NCBI GenBank assembly: GCA_936450465.1
Contig: OW388300.1
Coordinates: 45,850,358-45,914,357 of the forward strand
DNA length: 64,000 nucleotides
Origin: Gibbula magus
Taxonomy: Eukaryota; Mollusca; Gastropoda; Trochida; Trochidae
Direction of reading: 5' to 3'
The translations under genes and the position numbers were made by a program. The notes beneath the pieces were generated by a model that saw nothing but the letters and a program-made list of their open reading frames with translations, did no database searches and was not told where the DNA came from. Within the stretch, counting starts at the first letter, position 1. Every line of letters starts with the position of its first letter. Of this stretch, positions 58,600 to 64,000 are shown in pieces.

Positions 58600-58742
58600 C
58601 CTTTAACCTACTGATCGACCTCCAACGCCAAAAGCCCGGGCTCGAATCAAGGCGGAGACATTTGTGACGTTGGTTTCATACTATGTTGTGTCCCTGGGAA
58701 AGTCACCCAGCTGTTTAACTGTGTACCTGAATACGGAAGTAA
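58600..58742 (+). repeat. SINE-like fragment with B-box
   Basis: GGGCTCGAATCAAGG (58640) resembles a pol III B box (GGTTCGANNCC), and TGTGTCCCTGGGAAAGTCAC (58686) plus CTGTTTAACTGTGTACCTG are typical of mollusc SINE bodies. The 5' A box and 3' tail are not clear. It is cut by the element starting at 58744. Confidence 0.45.
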
Positions 58743-58743
58743 A

Positions 58744-59400
58744 AGGGCCGGTCACACAGCCCAAAAGTCGCGTATACGAATGAATCACGCACACGATTCG
58801 AGTCCTACGCGATACATGCGCGATTTGCGCATTCCATCAGTTTGTCTGACTTGGAACCTCCGTAGGTGTCCGTCGATGTTCGCCTGATCGGCGCTTTACG
58901 CGATTCCGAGTTTTGAGTAGCTCAAAACTCAAAAATTTTACGCAGTAATGCGCTGTTTTACGTAAGTTTTGCGTAGTGTGCGTAGTTCTTACGTGGACAG
59001 TGCGCGAAATATGCGTGGTTTGTCAGTTATCGTTCGCGAACATGTTGCCGCTATCGCGTTCATGGACGACTTTCCACTGACGATTAGCAGACCTACGACG
59101 AATGGTTCGCGCATGTACGCAGTTCATTAGTGCAAGTGCGCAGATTTTGCGCGGTTTTTCAGCGGACCTTTCGTCACTCACAACCACGTATTCGCCCTGT
59201 TTGCGTGTCTATGCGCTGAAGTGCGTGGTTTGTTAGTGATTTGTGAGTACTCTTTCCGTAGTTCTTGCGCAATTCATCGGTGATTTTTAATCGCTTAAAA
59301 TCAGTGAAAATGGTCAAATTCTCGACGGACAGGCACGCACAACCAAACTTTGTGCGTCATTCGTGCGTTTACGCGACTTTTGGGCTGTGTGACAGGCCCT
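58744..59400. mobile_element. CGC-rich 657-bp DNA element with ~50-bp inverted ends
   Basis: Left AGGGCCGGTCACACAGCCCA+AAAGTCGCGTATACG and right (reverse complement) AGGGCCTGTCACACAGCCCA+AAAGTCGCGTAAACG, continuing to GACGCAC. TAA lies near both ends (58740-58742, 59401-59403), which would suit PIF/Harbinger-type insertion. The inside is unusually rich in TGCGC, CGCG and TACG for this window. No ORF of note. Confidence 0.85.
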
Positions 59401-59402
59401 TA

Positions 59403-62400
59403 AGGACTGGTTAGTAGAAGCACCAAAAGTACAATCCTTGAGGGCAATGACATGTATAATACGTATGTGGAACAGTGCGCGATATAAACATTCATACCAT
59501 TGTTATTATTGCCAGATATAAAAATAAATTTTATTTTTCATTCGTATACGTTAAAATCATTTCTTATTTTAAGACACATAACAAACAATCAGAGAGAGTA
59601 AAAAAAGAAAATAGACTTAATTCACGATTCAAAATGAAACTGGACATTAACACAGTTTGTTCTAAGCAATGCAAATTCATGACTTCACCGTTGATCGTAC
59701 ATGGTTGAAAGAAGCCAAGCTCGTGGTGGCTTTTTAACATGATAACATCAACAGAAAGAACACGTTCTGACATAAAAACATAATACAGGGTGTACAGACT
59801 AGGTTGAGAAACACAAAAAACGTATCATACAGCGTTGTATGAATGAAGATTTTCATTCAATCCAAAACTTGAAAACGCACTGAATACAAAACAACGAAGT
59901 GTTTCCAGATTGAATATAACATAAATGCAAACTCTTTCGAATATCGATAGATCAAGCATTACGAAGTCGAATACAGGAAATGGGTTTCTTGAAGTGACAC
60001 TTTCTCACTTCAGACAATTTCTGAGGGTGTTGATCATAGTAAATGGACCCCCGGTACAGGACCCCGAGATGTCGTCCAGGGGCAGGGCCCACACCCCCAT
60101 TCCCCCAAGATTCTTATCCAGAGCCCATGTGCACTGAAACATAATTTTAAAATCACTGAAATTCACGATTCATTTGAACAAACGTGCAAACGGTATCAAT
60201 ATAAGAACTTGTCAACAATTGAATACACTTTTTTAAACCAAAACTTCTTTCACTTGACTTGCTTTTGATAAAATGTTACATTCGACGTTTAAGATCCAGC
60301 ACGCTCTAGGCAGGGATCACTGCCATTTACTGCATCTCCCTGTCATCTAAAGGCAGCAAACCCTGCCATGTCGCGTGCAGAAAGCCTTGACCCCTGACCT
60401 CTTATAAAACAAGACAATTACAGATGTCCAACGAGTGATCTGTCGATTTAAAATGCAACAGAAGGATTCTACACTAAAAATCCATTCCACTGATATGTCA
60501 TACTTGTAATAAAATTCGTTATTCATCTTACACGAGTCCACGAAAAAATTCAGTCGATGCGAGAGAAAACTTCCGGTGAAAATTGTCACATGTGAAGAAG
60601 TTGGAGAGACGACGGTTTCCAAACTATGATAAATAAAGTAAATCTGATGCAGTGACAATTCATAATTGTGTTTATTCAATGTACACAATAACCAATCTTA
60701 GTTAGTCTGAGTCATAATAATATCGTTGCAATGTTTTATCAAGGCAAAATGGAGCTGTCAAATCGTGAGATTCTTTCATCTTGCTGCAGTTAGAAACCGT
60801 TAGGCCTAGACTGAACAAACAATGTCTTCACAACAACATCATCTAAAAAAAATCCTTTTTTTATCATGATCACGGATTCCAAAGATAAAAAAAACAACTG
60901 ACATTTATATATCTTGTTATGGCTAAAACTTGCATTACATTTAGGCCTACAGATCATCTTGAAAAATCTACTTACAAATTGCCGATAAACAGCATGACGC
61001 CATTACGTACTTTTGCACTGATGGCGGATTTCGATCACACACAATTTCGATGTTCAAGTTCAGTATCCGATTCATGGCACTTGATCGGAATATTCTAATA
61101 CACACATGCTGCATTAACACTTTCGTAGTGGTGAAAAAACAATTGGCTTATTTAAAAAGATGTTAGTTCTTGAGTAATGACACTTGGACCCAAGACAACC
61201 GTTGGTAAGTCCCGCGCGATTGTAAACAAGTTACGGTACTGTCAATGCTATTCCGGGAAAACTAATGTTTATGATAGCAACACTCTGTCGGTCATTCTTG
61301 GTCTATTGTTTTATATAAACATATTTATTTTCTATTATAAAAACTATCATTCAGGAAAATATTTGAACTGTTTGTTTTCTTTCTGAAGGCATGTAGCATA
61401 ACGATTACCGTTAGACTAGGCGATTGGAATCTCCAGTACGATTTCAAATGAAATTTTGGAATATACGGGCGTAACTTGTTTGATGAAAATTCTGGAAATA
61501 CAATTTATTTGGATCGAGTTTGTTTTTGTGAAAGGCAAAACATTTACGACATGAAAAGTTAATAAAAAAAATCAACTAGCTAATTAAGTTACTTACGACA
61601 GACAATTATTGTCACTATCCAACATCTTCAAGTGAACTCTCGCGAAACGTCACTCTGACATGTGAACATTTATTCAGTAAGTAAGAATGCGTTGGCACAT
61701 CATGAATTCATGCAAGATAATTCATTCGTTTTGAAAATAAACTACTTTGAAACAACTCGTAACTGTTTTGAAAATAAAATAATTTGAAATAACATGTCAT
61801 TGACCTTGCCAGGACACACGTGGTTTTGATTGACAGAAGTGGGCGTGGACACTTGAGTGACAAGATGGGCGTGGTTATCGTAGCTTTGCGCAGCTTGAGA
61901 TATCGATGTCGTCATTGATCGATTTACCAAAAAATGTCCTCAAATTTAATTGAAATTAAAAACTTTGACAAATATTATATAGGTTTTTAAAACTTACTTG
62001 ACAAGCAGTAGTTTTTGATGTGTCGATAGCGTGTAGACAAAAAATAGTACAGTGCCGTGCCGGTGACGTTATTTTCATAGACGTGCATGTTAATTTAATC
62101 TGGGATAAATAATTTTCATAGATACGATTTTTGTCCGATTCTATTCACATTTATCAGGTTTGTGGGGAATCGACTTGGCTACAACCTCATAATTTAAGTT
62201 TAATTTTCCGTTTACTATCTTGGGAATGGCAGAACTTTGATCAACATATATACGTAGTTGTGAAAACATTTAACATGACGGTCTATGGGAAACGTTTTTA
62301 TCTAACGTACACATGTAGGTAAATTGGATGACATTAGTTAATTATCGTCCGAAAATTTAATTTAAATTATTTTCTTCAAGCTGAGATGATTTCAAATCAA

Positions 62401-64000
62401 GATGAAAAGTTTAACATTGATTTAAACAGAACTTATTTCATGAAAATCATGTATCCCAGCGTAAATTAACATACAAGTCTATGGAATTACGACACTGTAC
62501 GAATATAACTGCCACGTAGGCCTACTGTAGGCCTTATTACATGAGAAATGTGAATTTGTATTTATAAATGTTGGAGGCAAATTACTTGAAAAATATTAAA
62601 CATCAGTTTATTTCACTCTTGCACTTGTCTGTTGCAGGTACCGTTATCAACCGCCTCTTGTAGGTGAGAGTTTTTGTAAATGATTTGTGACATAGGCCTA
62701 CCAACTTGAATCCATCAACATTCTCATACTTAATTTCGACTGGCATTTTTATTTGCTACACATTGAAATAAAGGATGAACTGTTACCAAATCTTGACTTT
62801 TTGTCCAAAATATAACTAATCTGCGGTAGTCCAGTCCAGTCCGGCGGCCTTCGAGAGATTCCGTACTCCAGTGAAAGAGATGAAATGACACCCGACCTTC
62901 AAGAGGTCTACTTTGTGTGCAGGTACTCACTTGACAGTGTAGAATCAAGGAAATTGATTGGATATCTTTCTTCAACACTTGTCAGCTAAATCAGATTTTC
63001 CCCATAAGGTATTGTCTTTTTTGCCTCAACACTTTGATAGAATTGCTCAAATATTCGTTAGGCTTACTATTTGCGTCATATATATGATATAGTTTTGTTT
63101 TTGACATTTGTTTAAATATTAACACGTGTTCATATCTAAATTGACAAGTGTTCATTGTCATATTTAATTTACAGTGCTTGTAGTAAATTTAGTATTGTTT
63201 ACGTTTAAAAAATAATGTAGTTATGCTCTTAATATCCAAACCCGCATGACCCATTACATGTGTGACAAACGGTACACGACATTCATTTTTTAAACTTTTT
63301 TCAAAGGGATCGCTTACACTCGTAAACAATAGCTAAACAAATTTATGTCTGATTGTGATTATGTTCCGTTAGTACACATATATGTCTATATTAAATGTAT
63401 AGATTACAAACCAATACCTTATTGGGAAACTCTGATCAGGAGGAACGTTCTATTTTCTGATTGGCTGAGAATGGAATTCCCCAAAGTGGTTTCCACTTGG
63501 TTATCGTTTGTCGACAATTATAATACTCCATTTGGAAATTAATATAATTAGATGCTTTTGATTTATAGTTCTTCTTTTATTCTTAATTTATTAATTATAT
63601 ATAGTAACATGCATTACGTTTATAATTATGTCAGATAAATTAAACTATGCGCACAATGTACTATGTAGCCTAAGTATATTTTCTTTTATATCTGAATTTA
63701 CAATCTTAAAATTATAAACATCCTTTAGTATCAATATCAATAATCCTAATAAAAAATGAAAACAATGTTTTCGACTCTCAATTTATATATACTTCTTGAT
63801 ATCGTGTGATCCCACATCTTGTCAATCGCTCATGATATATTATACTGCCATGACGTTTTCGAGCACCTGCTGAGATCTGCACATCTGCCCACTTGTGTCG
63901 TCTGCCGCTTGTGTTTTGACTTTTGAATTGAGGTATTCGTCCCGTAATTACATGTGAATCAATAGCGAATACAATTTAATAATTGGAGGTAGGAAATAAT
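59403..64000. other. No gene recognised
   Basis: AT-rich DNA with only short motif-free frames (for example 60347-60688 minus, 59475-59708 plus, 62730-62978 minus). I found no clear exon, repeat family or RNA gene. Confidence 0.45.

Overview
This is eukaryotic genomic DNA, AT-rich and very repeat-dense, most likely from a mollusc (bivalve or gastropod; I cannot resolve the species). The reasons are GT-AG introns with phase-1 EGF exons, a MEGF/scavenger-receptor-F-like gene type and a 'novel STAND NTPase 3' (nSTAND3) type domain that are both expanded in molluscs, and several repeat types common in mollusc genomes: elements with a GTCCGTCCATCC-like head and internal tandem units, AAGGTCAAGGTCA-rich tandem elements, 5'-truncated LINEs and many short fold-back MITEs. 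No rRNA, tRNA, CRISPR or prokaryotic operon was seen.

Layout. 1-8770 is layered mobile DNA: a decayed LINE endonuclease region, an element carrying about 12 units of a ~145-bp satellite, an element with 434-bp tandem units, a LINE 3' end, a T-rich ATTTCATT tract that these elements interrupt, and a 16-bp minisatellite. 8771-20560 holds no convincing gene, only MITEs and older interspersed repeats. 20767-26908 (minus) is a five-exon EGF-repeat receptor gene whose phases and reading frame close exactly (364 aa: signal peptide, EGF-like repeats, one TM helix, 57-aa tail). 27680-29095 is a LINE reverse-transcriptase relic. 29276-29470 is a broken P2X7-like exon. 29630-36105 is a ~6.4-kb array of the same 145-bp satellite with higher-order structure, ending in the same terminus as the first array. 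36106-42640 is MITEs and a LINE relic.

42856-49773 (plus) is a second EGF-repeat locus, head-to-head with the first. Downstream of two EGF exons lie a candidate TM exon, a duplicated 60-bp tail exon in tandem 201-bp units, and then an nSTAND3 NTPase domain with intact Walker A and B motifs. From the TM exon onward the splice phases fit one reading chain, so the locus may encode an EGF-TM-STAND receptor, that is, an extracellular recognition module joined to an intracellular NTPase. One upstream phase join is missing, an EGF exon has lost its donor, and the STAND part carries a frameshift and a stop, so the copy in this window is probably damaged or needs a corrected assembly.

49774-64000 has no gene I can support. 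It holds a Tc1/mariner-type MITE, a fold-back MITE with inner 11-bp repeats, a tandem-unit element split by a LINE with a clean 13-bp target duplication, a CGC-rich 657-bp element with ~50-bp inverted ends, and SINE-like fragments.
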